64,000 bases of DNA from Chitinophaga flava (GCF_003308995.1 NZ_QFFJ01000001.1:1116001-1180000), one strand, 5' to 3'. Shown: positions 24,625-33,448, counted from the stretch's first letter. Notes: generated by a model from the sequence alone, not told the origin. Program-made: numbers and translations.

Positions 24625-27150
24625 ATGCTGGCTAATCCCTTTCCTGGCAACAACTCTGGGAACCTCAAACTTGAAGATGGCTTTGATGCACTGCAAACAA
24701 TCCTTTGCCGGCAACAGAACGCCCTGGACATCGTTTCCTGGCTGCATGCCAGCTTTACAGACAACAAACCTTCACAAGTTTGCCAGGAACTACTGTTACA
24801 ACTGATGGCACTCACCGAAAGCCAGGGAGGCTTTATCGGAGAAATAGAAAAAGACTATAACCACCTTCCTTATCTGGTGGTACAGTCTATCAGCAACATG
24901 CCATTACATAACGGTGTACAACAATACTTCGGGGCACGTCCTGAACGCGGCCAGCATTTCACCAACCTCAGTACCCTCTTCGGAACTGTCATCCTCAATG
25001 GGCAACCGGTGTTCAGCAATCACCCGGCCACCGACGAACCATACACCATCGCTATATTCCAGTCCTTCCTGGGCATCCCTATTACCCTGCATGGAGAAAC
25101 CATTGGCCTCATAGCACTGGTTAATAAACCCTGCGGTTATGACCTCTCCCTGATCCCACTACTTCAGCCTATAGCACTTACCTACGGCGCCCTGCTACAT
25201 AACTACCGTACACAGAGCTGCCGCGAAAGACTGGAGATCACCAACAAACAACTCTCATCAGAACTGCATGCCCTCACCGCATCCCTTGATGATATTGTAT
25301 TTGAAGTGGATGAAAACAAAGTCTTCACCCGTGTATGGTGCAATCAGCAACACCTGCTGTTTATACCAGAAGATGAAATCGTAGGCAAGGCAATGGCAGA
25401 CGTATTGGGCGAATATGCCTACGCCTTCAGCAAACTGGCCGATACCCTGCTGCAAACAGGCGATCCCCAGTCTTATGAATACGCCGACATCCGGCAGGAT
25501 ATGCCCTACTGGTATGCTTTAAAAATGCGTCTGATGCCGGCTACGGACAGCACTCCCCGGCGCATCCTGCTCCTCATACAAAACATCACCCGACGCAAAC
25601 GCAGCGAGCTGGAACTACGTCAGCTTAATGCTGATTACGCCCGGAGTATTCAGATACTGGACATCACTCAACAAATGGGACTCATCGGCGGATGGGAGTT
25701 CAACCTTGTCACCGGACAGGTATTCTGGACCAAACAGGTGTACGCCATCAGGGAACTACCGGAGAACTTTATGCCCGTATACCATGATCTGGAATTTTAT
25801 CATCCGGAAGATAAACACCTGGTAGAAACAGCCAAGGAACAGCTGCTTCGTTATCATCAGAAATATTGCATAGACCTGCGGCATATCTCCGCCAAAGGCA
25901 CCGTCAAATGGGTACGCACCACCGGCATACCCGTATACACCAACGACCGCCTTACCCATTTCCGTGGCATCATCATGGACATCGACAAACAAAAGAAGGC
26001 AGAACTGGAACTCGAACAAGCCAGAAAAACCGCTGAAAATGCCGCCAGGAGCAGAAGCGAATTCCTTTCTGTCATGAGCCATGAAATACGCACACCGCTC
26101 AACGCCATCATCGGTATTTCCGGCATCATGAAAGATGAGCCCTGCACAGACCATTCGGAACTGCTGCATAACCTGCGGTTTTCAGCCAACCACCTCCTCG
26201 GTCTGGTCAACGATATCCTGGACCTCAGCAAGATAGAAGCCGGGAAAGTAACACTCGAATATATTGAACTGGATCTCCGTGACCTCATTCAGGGCATTGC
26301 CGGTAACTATCAGCCACTGGCCATCGCCAAAGGATTACAACTGAATACGAAGGTAGACGACAACGTACCCGCCCGCCTCCTCGGCGACCCCGTACGACTC
26401 GGACAGATCCTGAATAACCTCCTCAACAACGCCATCAAATTTACCAATGAAGGTTGTGTATGTGTGACGCTGCAACTCGAAAAAAACAGTGCAGGCACAG
26501 CATCCATCAGTTTTTCCGTCACTGATACCGGTATCGGCATACCTCCCGACATTCAGGAACGGATCTTCGAAACCTTTGTACAAGGCGACTCCGCCACCAC
26601 CCGCGAATATGGTGGCACCGGACTGGGATTGTCCATCACCCGCAAACTGGTGGAGCTGATGAACAGCCATATTACAGTAGACAGCACTCCTAATCAGGGC
26701 ACTACCTTCCGGTTCTCTGTTTCGTTTAATACGCCCGCCGATACTGCTGTTCCCGAAACAGCTCCCGTCATCATCCCGGAAAATCTGCTTACAGGCATGC
26801 GCATGCTGGTAGTGGAAGACAATAAGATCAACCGCAAGGTCATGCAGCTGCAGCTAAACCGTACCGGCGCCGTAGTAACACTGGCCGTCAACGGTAAAGA
26901 AGCCGTCCTCCGCATGCAGGAACAAACCTTCGATGGCGTGATGCTGGACCTTCATATGCCCGAGATGAACGGTTATGAAACTATTCCCTATATCAAACAA
27001 ATGCAACCCCACGCGTTTATCATAGTGCTCACCGCCGATATTATGCCGGATGCTATCGAACGCCTGCAGGAGCTGAGTATACGGGATATCCTGCCCAAGC
27101 CCTACAAGGCGGAAGACCTCTACCGCCTGTTGTACACCTATAAAAAATGA
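24625..27150 (+). CDS. Hybrid sensor histidine kinase with GAF, PAS and receiver domains
   Basis: Soluble multi-domain signalling kinase of 841 residues without membrane helices. There is a GAF domain (about 30-190), a PAS domain (about 210-320, DIVFEVDENKVFTRVWCNQ) and a second PAS with PAC (about 345-460, GGWEFNLVTGQVFWTKQVY). A coiled linker leads to the HisKA domain, with phospho-His486 in EFLSVMSHEIRTPLNAI. The HATPase domain (about 590-710) has LLNNAIKFTNEG and TGLGLSITRKLVELM. A C-terminal receiver (about 728-841) has phosphoacceptor Asp775 in VMLDLHMPEMNGYE. It would sense an intracellular or redox cue; no separate output regulator is adjacent. bioA starts 18 bp downstream. Confidence 0.95.
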   Translation: MLANPFPGNNSGNLKLEDGFDALQTILCRQQNALDIVSWLHASFTDNKPSQVCQELLLQLMALTESQGGFIGEIEKDYNHLPYLVVQSISNMPLHNGVQQYFGARPERGQHFTNLSTLFGTVILNGQPVFSNHPATDEPYTIAIFQSFLGIPITLHGETIGLIALVNKPCGYDLSLIPLLQPIALTYGALLHNYRTQSCRERLEITNKQLSSELHALTASLDDIVFEVDENKVFTRVWCNQQHLLFIPEDEIVGKAMADVLGEYAYAFSKLADTLLQTGDPQSYEYADIRQDMPYWYALKMRLMPATDSTPRRILLLIQNITRRKRSELELRQLNADYARSIQILDITQQMGLIGGWEFNLVTGQVFWTKQVYAIRELPENFMPVYHDLEFYHPEDKHLVETAKEQLLRYHQKYCIDLRHISAKGTVKWVRTTGIPVYTNDRLTHFRGIIMDIDKQKKAELELEQARKTAENAARSRSEFLSVMSHEIRTPLNAIIGISGIMKDEPCTDHSELLHNLRFSANHLLGLVNDILDLSKIEAGKVTLEYIELDLRDLIQGIAGNYQPLAIAKGLQLNTKVDDNVPARLLGDPVRLGQILNNLLNNAIKFTNEGCVCVTLQLEKNSAGTASISFSVTDTGIGIPPDIQERIFETFVQGDSATTREYGGTGLGLSITRKLVELMNSHITVDSTPNQGTTFRFSVSFNTPADTAVPETAPVIIPENLLTGMRMLVVEDNKINRKVMQLQLNRTGAVVTLAVNGKEAVLRMQEQTFDGVMLDLHMPEMNGYETIPYIKQMQPHAFIIVLTADIMPDAIERLQELSIRDILPKPYKAEDLYRLLYTYKK

Positions 27151-27156
27151 ATTCCC

Positions 27157-27164
27157 TACATTTG
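27157..27164 (+). promoter_or_regulatory. -7 promoter element of bioA
   Basis: TACATTTG matches TAnnTTTG and ends 4 bases before the bioA ATG, in the 18-bp gap after the hybrid kinase. It would give a leaderless or near-leaderless bioA transcript independent of the kinase gene. Confidence 0.5.
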
Positions 27165-27168
27165 CTCC

Positions 27169-28455
27169 ATGTCAACAACAAAAGGAAACCTGTCTGCCAG
27201 AGACCTCGAAGTGATCTGGCATCCATATACTCAGATGCAGACTGCTCCTGCTCCTATCGGTATCGTACGTGGCGAAGGCGCCTGTTTATATGATGAAGAC
27301 AATAACGCATACATCGACGCTACGTCGAGCTGGTGGGTCAATATCCACGGACATGCACATCCGCATATCGCAAAACAGCTAGCCGCTCAGGCACTGGAAC
27401 TGCAACACTGTATTTTTGCCGGATATACCCATCCTCCCGCTGTAAACCTCGCAGAAAGGCTGCTACAGATACTACCTGCCAACCAGCGCCGGGTGTTCTA
27501 TTCCGATAATGGCTCCACCGCTGTCGAAGTCGCCCTGAAAATGGCATTACAATACTGGGACAACAAAGGCCAGCGCAGACATAAAATCATCGCTTTTAAA
27601 AATGCCTATCACGGCGATACCTTTGGCGCCATGAGCGTCAGCGGACGCAGCGTGTTTACCCGCGTTTTCGACGATTTCCTGTTTGAAGTGCACTTCCTCG
27701 ATGTGCCCACTCCCGATAATATTGATCACCTGATAGCTGATATCAAAGCGCAACAGCCCGATCAGATCGCGGCCTTTATTTTCGAGCCGTTATTACAAGG
27801 CTCCGGCGGCATGATCATGTACGATATCCCGGCTTTTGACCAGCTGCTGAGCTTCTGCAAAGACAACCACATCCTGCTCATCGCCGACGAAGTGATGACC
27901 GGCTTCGGCAGAACCGGTAAAAACTTTGCGATGGAATATGTGCAAACAGCACCCGATATGGTATGCCTCTCCAAAGGACTCACCGGCGGTAGTATGGCGC
28001 TGGGCATTACCACCAGCACCAGTAACATATACGAAGCCTTCCTGTCGGCAGACAAGCTTAAAACACTGTTCCATGGCCACTCTTTCACTGCCAACCCTCT
28101 GGCATGCACAGTAGCCCTGGCCAGCCTGGACCTCTTTACAGATCCGGCCTGTGCCCAGCAACGTCAACGTATACACGAAAAACATCAGCACTTTCTCCAG
28201 GAGCTTACATCCATGGCGCCCGTCAAAAACCCGCGCCTGCTGGGTACCATCCTGGCTTTCGAACTGGTTACTGATGGAGCAGATGGTTATACCAACCAAC
28301 TGGCCGACCACCTGCACCGCTTCTTCCGTTCCAAACGGATCATGCTCCGGCCTCTGGGTAATACACTCTATATCCTGCCTCCGTACTGTATTACCAACGA
28401 GCAGCTGGACCTGGTGTATGCCAGTATTCGTGAACTGGTGTCACAACTGCATTAA
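27169..28455 (+). CDS. bioA: Adenosylmethionine-8-amino-7-oxononanoate aminotransferase
   Basis: Biotin synthesis enzyme that converts KAPA to DAPA with S-adenosylmethionine as amino donor; cytosolic, PLP-dependent, 428 residues. The N-terminus HPYTQMQTAPAPIGIVRGEG and SSWWVNIHGHAHPHI are BioA-specific among class III aminotransferases. FYSDNGSTAVEVALKMAL binds the PLP phosphate, LIADEVMTGFGRTG holds the PLP ring Asp, and K269 in CLSKGLTGGSMAL is the Schiff-base Lys. No other bio gene is in the window, so the pathway is split. A perfect bidirectional terminator follows. Confidence 0.96.
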   Translation: MSTTKGNLSARDLEVIWHPYTQMQTAPAPIGIVRGEGACLYDEDNNAYIDATSSWWVNIHGHAHPHIAKQLAAQALELQHCIFAGYTHPPAVNLAERLLQILPANQRRVFYSDNGSTAVEVALKMALQYWDNKGQRRHKIIAFKNAYHGDTFGAMSVSGRSVFTRVFDDFLFEVHFLDVPTPDNIDHLIADIKAQQPDQIAAFIFEPLLQGSGGMIMYDIPAFDQLLSFCKDNHILLIADEVMTGFGRTGKNFAMEYVQTAPDMVCLSKGLTGGSMALGITTSTSNIYEAFLSADKLKTLFHGHSFTANPLACTVALASLDLFTDPACAQQRQRIHEKHQHFLQELTSMAPVKNPRLLGTILAFELVTDGADGYTNQLADHLHRFFRSKRIMLRPLGNTLYILPPYCITNEQLDLVYASIRELVSQLH

Positions 28456-28472
28456 CATCTTCCTGAAAAATA

Positions 28473-28515
28473 AAAAAAGCAAAGGAGCGAAGAATCTTCG
28501 CTCCTTTGCTTTTTT
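28473..28515. terminator. Bidirectional terminator between bioA and the DUF2911 gene
   Basis: A perfect 20-bp stem (28473-28492 with 28496-28515, loop AAT) contains GCGAAG/CTTCGC next to the loop and A6/T6 at its base, so it can work for both convergent genes. Confidence 0.92.
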
Positions 28516-28533
28516 ACTTTATCTCCGGAAAAC

Positions 28534-29028
28534 TTATTTCACCGGTACAGACACCTTGGTATCATCCCATTCAAACACTACAGCATTGCCTGGCAGTGTA
28601 AAGGTGAGTTTTTCCACTGGTGCTTTTAAGGTTTCGCGTGGCACCTGTACAGATGCTACGTCCTGGCCTTTGATTTTTTCGTAGTCGTAAGCGCCCCACT
28701 GACCCAGTTTGCTGTTGAGGATCACCGTCCATTTCTTTTGGTCAGGAATGGAGAACAGGGTATAGGTACCTGCTTTTACAGATTTACCACCAAATACCAC
28801 ATCTTTTTTGAAAGTGATTTCAGTAGCTTCATCAGCACCGGTACGCCATACTTTACCCCATGGTTCCAGGGTGCCGAATATAACCCTGCCTTTTTTGGAA
28901 GGCTGGCCATACACAACTTTAATGTCTTTATTTTCTACGTTTACATGAGGACTTTTCCTTTCTTTCTCCTGGGCAAAACCGAGAGTAGTAGTGGCGCAGA
29001 AGAAGGCTGCCAATAAAAGGTGTTTCAT
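28534..29028 (-). CDS. DUF2911 domain-containing exported protein
   Basis: Periplasmic or secreted protein of 164 residues, function unknown. It has a clear signal peptide MKHLLLAAFFCATTTLGFAQ. The body is nearly all DUF2911: VVYGQPSKKGRVIFGTLEPW, VWRTGADEATEITFKKDV, KAGTYTLFSIPDQKKWTVIL. The family is common in Bacteroidota and lacks an assigned role. The frame runs to an ATG at 29073, but the start at 29028 puts the signal peptide at the N-terminus and is preferred. A strong bidirectional terminator sits just downstream, shared with bioA. Confidence 0.9.
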   Translation of the reverse strand: MKHLLLAAFFCATTTLGFAQEKERKSPHVNVENKDIKVVYGQPSKKGRVIFGTLEPWGKVWRTGADEATEITFKKDVVFGGKSVKAGTYTLFSIPDQKKWTVILNSKLGQWGAYDYEKIKGQDVASVQVPRETLKAPVEKLTFTLPGNAVVFEWDDTKVSVPVK

Positions 29029-29139
29029 TTTAAGCTGCAGTTTTTTTGTTGAGGAATGAGGTAAAGACAACAATTTAAAACTTAAAATTCGCTCTGCCTT
29101 ATTTTATTGGATCAATGGTAAAAAACTATATATAACCGA

Positions 29140-29670
29140 TCACTGGTGAGTGCAAAGCTCATTCAGCCTGTTCAGCCCCTCATTCATAGCAGGGCCATAG
29201 ATGCGGTCTGCCAGGAATCCTCTCAGTTTCCACCAGGGCAGCAGTCCCAGTTTTATTTCCATATGCCAGAATATGGCCGTAGCTTTTCCATCAGCGGTCT
29301 TTTTCAGTTCGATCCCACCTTTTACCGGCCGCATGTTCTGAATATCCATCATATAATGCACCCCTTTATCGGGTTCACTGTCCAGAATCAGGACCTTACC
29401 ACTGTTGAGCTGGCCCTGCCAGGAATAGGAGGCACCGGCGCCGGAAGTCTGGCTGGAATATACCAGCTGTGCCGTAGTATCCGGACGGCTCCAGGGGTTC
29501 CACTTTTCCCAGGCTTTGAGGTTATTCACCACCGCGTATACAGAATCTATTGGCGCCTGAATAACACCGGTACGTTCTACCACCGCGGTAGAGGGAAACA
29601 TCAGCGATAACAGGAAGGCAAAAATGCCCAATACAAGAATGCTGATACCTAACAATTTAAATAAACGCAT
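29140..29670 (-). CDS. Membrane-anchored SRPBCC (START-like) protein
   Basis: Protein of 176 residues with an N-terminal membrane anchor (LLGISILVLGIFAFLLSLMF) and a lipid/ligand-binding START-like domain: VERTGVIQAPIDSVYAVVNNL, WEKWNPWSRPD, GAGASYSWQG, and the C-terminal helix at RGFLADRIYGPAMNEGLNRL. It is a paralogue of the next gene upstream, sharing the anchor layout and the SGAGASYSW motif. The 9-bp gap between them indicates one operon. The ligand is unknown; the anchored design suggests handling of a membrane lipid. Confidence 0.88.
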   Translation of the reverse strand: MRLFKLLGISILVLGIFAFLLSLMFPSTAVVERTGVIQAPIDSVYAVVNNLKAWEKWNPWSRPDTTAQLVYSSQTSGAGASYSWQGQLNSGKVLILDSEPDKGVHYMMDIQNMRPVKGGIELKKTADGKATAIFWHMEIKLGLLPWWKLRGFLADRIYGPAMNEGLNRLNELCTHQ

Positions 29671-29679
29671 AAATACAGG

Positions 29680-30213
29680 TTAATTACGAACAACCAATCG
29701 TTTTAATCCTTCCAGCCCCTTCTCAAAATCATTACCTACCCATTTATCCATCATCAGGCCCATTACCTTCCGTAACGGATGCTGCCCCATGTTACAGGTC
29801 ATGCTCCAGGTAAGCAGCGTGCCTTCACCCACCGGATCAAGCCGGAACGCCCCTTTCGCAATGCCCATATTCATAAAATCAGTATCAGTAGCGATATATT
29901 GATCTGGCCGGGATTCTGTAATGGTCATATGCCCGGTGCCAATATTACGGTTATGGCTTTTCCAGCTGTAGCTGGCGCCGGCACCACTATCTTTTTCCCC
30001 ATAGGTGATAGATATGTCGGGGTCCTGTTCTTTCCAGGGCGACCACAGCTCCCAGTTACGTACTACATTGATCAACGGGAAAATTCTGTCTGCCGTAGCA
30101 GGAATGACAAGCGAACGCTCCACTTTCACCACAGGGGGAAGGAATAAACTAAAAATGAAAAGCCCCAATACCAGGACGATCAACGCCCCCAGAATAATAA
30201 AAAAGGCTTGCAT
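29680..30213 (-). CDS. Membrane-anchored SRPBCC (START-like) protein
   Basis: Paralogue of the neighbouring gene, 177 residues from the ATG at 30213; the longer frame would need a TTG. It has an N-terminal helix (AFFIILGALIVLVLGLFIF), then VVKVERSLVIPATADRIFPL, WELWSPWKEQDPD, SGAGASYSWKSHN, and the C-terminal KVMGLMMDKWVGNDFEKGLE. It lies 43 bp downstream of an ABC-2 permease and upstream of the second SRPBCC gene, so all three are probably co-transcribed. Function unknown; involvement with the same lipid-like substrate as the permease is a guess from context. Confidence 0.88.
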   Translation of the reverse strand: MQAFFIILGALIVLVLGLFIFSLFLPPVVKVERSLVIPATADRIFPLINVVRNWELWSPWKEQDPDISITYGEKDSGAGASYSWKSHNRNIGTGHMTITESRPDQYIATDTDFMNMGIAKGAFRLDPVGEGTLLTWSMTCNMGQHPLRKVMGLMMDKWVGNDFEKGLEGLKRLVVRN

Positions 30214-30256
30214 GTAGCTGTTTTTAGGTAAGCCAAAGCTAATCAAAAAAAACCAG

Positions 30257-31363
30257 CTACTCCCAACGGAATACCTTCACCGCCACAGCGTACACCACCA
30301 CTCCCCAAAGGGTTAAAATGGCTATATCCCAGCCCACATGCCACAGATGCAACCCCTCAAAAGCTATTTTCCGCAGCGCATCAATGAGATAGGTCAGCGG
30401 CATCAGCTTGCAGATAGGCTGCAGCCAGGACGGGAAAGAATCTATCGGGAAAAAGGTACCTGCCAGCAGGAACTGTGGCAAAGTAAAAATATTAGCCAAT
30501 GGCGGAATAGTACTCTCATTTTTGGCCAGGCTGCTCACCACAAAACCAAAGCCCATAAATACCAGCAGCCCGAAAACAGACAGAACCAGCATTTCAGCGA
30601 AAGTGGCCCATCCATGCACCAGCGTAAATCCAAAGGCGAAATGCCCCAGCCCGATGATGATCACAGAACTGATCAGCTGGAAGATCATACGGCTCAGTGC
30701 CTCTGCCAGCACTATATAGGTGCGTTTAATAGGAGTGGCGAAAAAGCGCTTCAGTACCAGCGTCTGACGTAAGCTGTAAAAAAGGAAAGCGGTGCCAAAC
30801 ACGGCCGCGCTCATCAGCGCAAAACCCAATTGACCCGGCAATATAAAGTCGATTGTTTTAAATACACGGCCCGGTATTTCTTCACTCACAAAAGTAGCTA
30901 CAGAAGGGCGGGGATAAGTGTGGGCGTCCATTCGGGCAGCCACCTCTTTCAGCACCGATTGTAAAATGGCTTTTTTATTGACATCAGAAGCTGTAGATGT
31001 TTTAATATTTACCTGATAGTGGAGAACACTGTCGGACCCTGGCTGGGGGATAATATTGAGGATGGCCACAATACGGCCTTTTTTCAGGTCATCTTCCATT
31101 TCAGCAGCCGATTGATCGGCCACCAGTTTAACGGTCTTCACCTGCGACAAACCCTGATAAAACCCGCTGCTGATATCGGTATGCCTGTCTACACCCACTT
31201 TCACAGATACACTGCTGTTACCGATAAATCCGAATACCAGAATGAACACAAGCGGGAATCCCAGACTGAAAACCACCGCTGAAGGGCTTCTGAATATACC
31301 TCTAAAACTTCCTTTTGTTATGGCCAGCATGGCCCTCCACTGGCTGTACTTCACTCCATTCAT
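30257..31363 (-). CDS. ABC-2 type transporter permease
   Basis: Inner-membrane export permease of 368 residues. The first helix lies in AVVFSLGFPLVFILVFGFIG, followed by a periplasmic insert of about 130 residues. Five helices form the ABC-2 core from FALMSAAVFGTAFLFYSLRQ through GFGFVVSSLAKNESTIPPLANIF, with the family signature PQFLLAGTFFPIDSFPSWLQ and PLTYLIDALRKI. No ATP-binding gene is adjacent. The ATG at 31363 is preferred; the frame reaches a TTG at 31402. An 11-bp inverted repeat lies just upstream. Two SRPBCC genes follow in the same direction. Confidence 0.9.
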   Translation of the reverse strand: MNGVKYSQWRAMLAITKGSFRGIFRSPSAVVFSLGFPLVFILVFGFIGNSSVSVKVGVDRHTDISSGFYQGLSQVKTVKLVADQSAAEMEDDLKKGRIVAILNIIPQPGSDSVLHYQVNIKTSTASDVNKKAILQSVLKEVAARMDAHTYPRPSVATFVSEEIPGRVFKTIDFILPGQLGFALMSAAVFGTAFLFYSLRQTLVLKRFFATPIKRTYIVLAEALSRMIFQLISSVIIIGLGHFAFGFTLVHGWATFAEMLVLSVFGLLVFMGFGFVVSSLAKNESTIPPLANIFTLPQFLLAGTFFPIDSFPSWLQPICKLMPLTYLIDALRKIAFEGLHLWHVGWDIAILTLWGVVVYAVAVKVFRWE

Positions 31364-31383
31364 CTGAGTCGCGTTTGTTAAAA

Positions 31384-31435
31384 ATCGCGTAAAACTACTC
31401 AAAAAAATGAACGCTGGCCGCGTTTTTTACGCGAT
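31384..31435. promoter_or_regulatory. 11-bp inverted repeat upstream of the ABC-2 permease
   Basis: ATCGCGTAAAA (31384-31394) and TTTTACGCGAT (31425-31435) are perfect reverse complements separated by 30 bases, directly upstream of the permease ATG. It is a candidate repressor site or leader hairpin. Confidence 0.5.
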
Positions 31436-31555
31436 CAACAGGATTATGAAGGAGATTACTGCCCGTTTTATGCCCTTTTGGGGGTTGTTATTGAAGCCTT
31501 TGGGGGAGATGATGGAGCGGAGATAACCTACCCGATTTTAAGTAGATTTTAATAT

Positions 31556-31581
31556 TAGCCCCGGACTAAAGTCCAGGGCTA
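31556..31581 (+). repeat. REP-like palindrome, family 2, copy 1
   Basis: TAGCCCCGGACT-AA, then AGTCCAGGGCTA: 12-bp arms with a single mismatch (C-A). It lies between the divergent ABC-2 permease promoter and the sppA 3' end, in a 290-bp gap without genes. Confidence 0.75.
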
Positions 31582-31620
31582 AAAATAGACAAGGCTATCA
31601 AAACACTAGCATCGAATTTA

Positions 31621-31642
31621 GCCCAGGACTAAAGTCCTGGGC
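31621..31642 (-). repeat. REP-like palindrome, family 2, copy 2
   Basis: Perfect palindrome with core CCCAGGACT-AA-AGTCCTGGG plus one more G-C pair outside. With copy 1 it forms an inverted pair flanked by AT-rich ends (GGCTAAAAAT versus ATTTAGCCC), the same pairwise layout as family 1 at 1.7 kb. Confidence 0.8.
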
Positions 31643-31652
31643 ATTAAAGAGA

Positions 31653-33404
31653 TTAGAATCTATAAGAAAAAGGCAGTCTGGCCTGCACTTCACGAGGCAT
31701 TTCCTGGATGGTTTTAAGCTGCTCATACAGGTCGTAGTTAACGCCCAGTTCTTTTTTCACCATTCTCACCTGCACTTCTTCACTTACATTTTTCAGGAGG
31801 CGGGAGAATTTATCCTTTATTTCAGGGTATTCCACCATTCTGTAGCTGGATACTTTAGCCAGACGGGCTGCGCAATCGAGGGCATCGTTGATACCACCGA
31901 TACGGTCTACCAGTCCCAGTTTGAGGGCATCGGTACCACTCCATACGCGGCCTTGTGCGATGCTGTCCACTACAGCAGGGTCCAGCTTTCTGCCAGCCAC
32001 CACGCGGGATTTAAAGGAAGAATAGATGCTATCAACACCATTCTGTACAAAACGTTTTTCCACTTCTGTCAGCGGACGGGAAATAGAACCCAGGTCAGCA
32101 TAAGGAGCTGTTTTAACACCATCGAAGGTCACACCTACCTTATTTTTGAAGAAGCTCTGTAAGTTAAACATGATACCAAATACACCGATAGAACCGGTAA
32201 GGGTATTAGGTTGTGCAAAGATGCTGTCAGCCATACAGGAGATATAATAACCGCCGGAGGCTGCATAGTCACCCATAGACACTACTACCGGTTTCACCTT
32301 TTTAGCCAGCGACAGCTCCCGCCAGATTACTTCGGAAGCCAGGGCGCTGCCACCGCCAGAGTTCACACGGAAAACAATCGCCTTCACGTTTTTATCTTCC
32401 CGGGCTCTGCGGATATCCTGGATATAGTTTTCGCTGGCGATAACATTGCGTTTGTCGGACTCACCACCTATAATATCGCCTTGAGCGTAGATCAGGGCTA
32501 TTTTGCTTTCACCGGTGCCATTGCTCAGGCTTGTAGCGCTGTTGTATTTCAACAGGCTTACAAAGTTCACTTTATCATCGCTGCCAAGGCCGGTTTTGTT
32601 TTTCAGCTCAGCAATAACTTCATCGTCATACTTCAGGCCGTCCACCAGTTTGTATTTCAGCGCATCTGTCGCCTCCTGTATCAGGTTCTGGTTGGCATAA
32701 CCATGCAGAGTGGCGGTATCCAGGTGACGGGCCTTAGCAATACCGGAGAGGTAGTTGCTATACAGTTCTCCGAGGAACTGGTTGGTCTGGATGCGGTTGG
32801 CATCTGTCATCTGGTTTTCGCGCAACGGCTCTGTAGCGCTTTTAAACTTGCCACAGTAGAAGATTTCAGGCTGTATTTCCAGTTTTTCCAGGGCGCCCTT
32901 AAAGAACGTCAGCTGGGTGGAAAAGCCGGAGAAGTCAACACCTCCTTTGGGGTTGAGGTATACTTTGTCGGCAGCAGTAGCCAGGTAGTAGGCTTGCTGA
33001 GGCATTACTTCACCATAGGCATAGACAAATTTACCGGACTTCCGGAAGCGCAGCAGGGCGTTGCGCAGCTCTTCATTACCGGCGAAACCGTTGCCGCTGC
33101 CATCTACCTTGAGGTATATTCCCTTGATATTATCGTCGGTGGCAGCATTCTCTATCAGCCTTACCGCCTGATATAATCCGGGCACCTCCGATGATTCATC
33201 TTTCAAAAAAGCAGCCAGGGGATTAACAATTTTCTGTTCGGAAAAAGCCTGGCTGGTCTGCAGCACCAGGATTCCATTGGGGGCTATTGTCACCGTCTCG
33301 GAAGAAATCGCCTTCCCGATGATTCCCAGCAGCACGATAAAACAGATGCCGAAGAAGACCACCAGGCCCAGTAACACAGCTAGAAAAGTTTTAAAGAAAC
33401 GCAT
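31653..33404 (-). CDS. sppA: Signal peptide peptidase SppA, 67K type
   Basis: Membrane-bound Ser/Lys protease of 583 residues that degrades cleaved signal peptides. There is one N-terminal helix (TFLAVLLGLVVFFGICFIVL) and two S49 domains. The N-terminal domain (about 95-260) has FVYAYGEVMPQQAYYLATAA and provides the general-base Lys in the tandem type. The C-terminal domain (about 310-500) has IVFRVNSGGGSALASEVIW and the nucleophile region VVSMGDYAASGGYYISCMAD, then TLTGSIGVFG. Length and double domain match the E. coli-type SppA, not the short 36K form. The promoter is the -7 box at 33449-33456, divergent from folK. Confidence 0.96.
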   Translation of the reverse strand: MRFFKTFLAVLLGLVVFFGICFIVLLGIIGKAISSETVTIAPNGILVLQTSQAFSEQKIVNPLAAFLKDESSEVPGLYQAVRLIENAATDDNIKGIYLKVDGSGNGFAGNEELRNALLRFRKSGKFVYAYGEVMPQQAYYLATAADKVYLNPKGGVDFSGFSTQLTFFKGALEKLEIQPEIFYCGKFKSATEPLRENQMTDANRIQTNQFLGELYSNYLSGIAKARHLDTATLHGYANQNLIQEATDALKYKLVDGLKYDDEVIAELKNKTGLGSDDKVNFVSLLKYNSATSLSNGTGESKIALIYAQGDIIGGESDKRNVIASENYIQDIRRAREDKNVKAIVFRVNSGGGSALASEVIWRELSLAKKVKPVVVSMGDYAASGGYYISCMADSIFAQPNTLTGSIGVFGIMFNLQSFFKNKVGVTFDGVKTAPYADLGSISRPLTEVEKRFVQNGVDSIYSSFKSRVVAGRKLDPAVVDSIAQGRVWSGTDALKLGLVDRIGGINDALDCAARLAKVSSYRMVEYPEIKDKFSRLLKNVSEEVQVRMVKKELGVNYDLYEQLKTIQEMPREVQARLPFSYRF

Positions 33405-33448
33405 ACGTTTTAGTTAAAATGAAAGGGAAGTGGAAAGATACATTTTTT

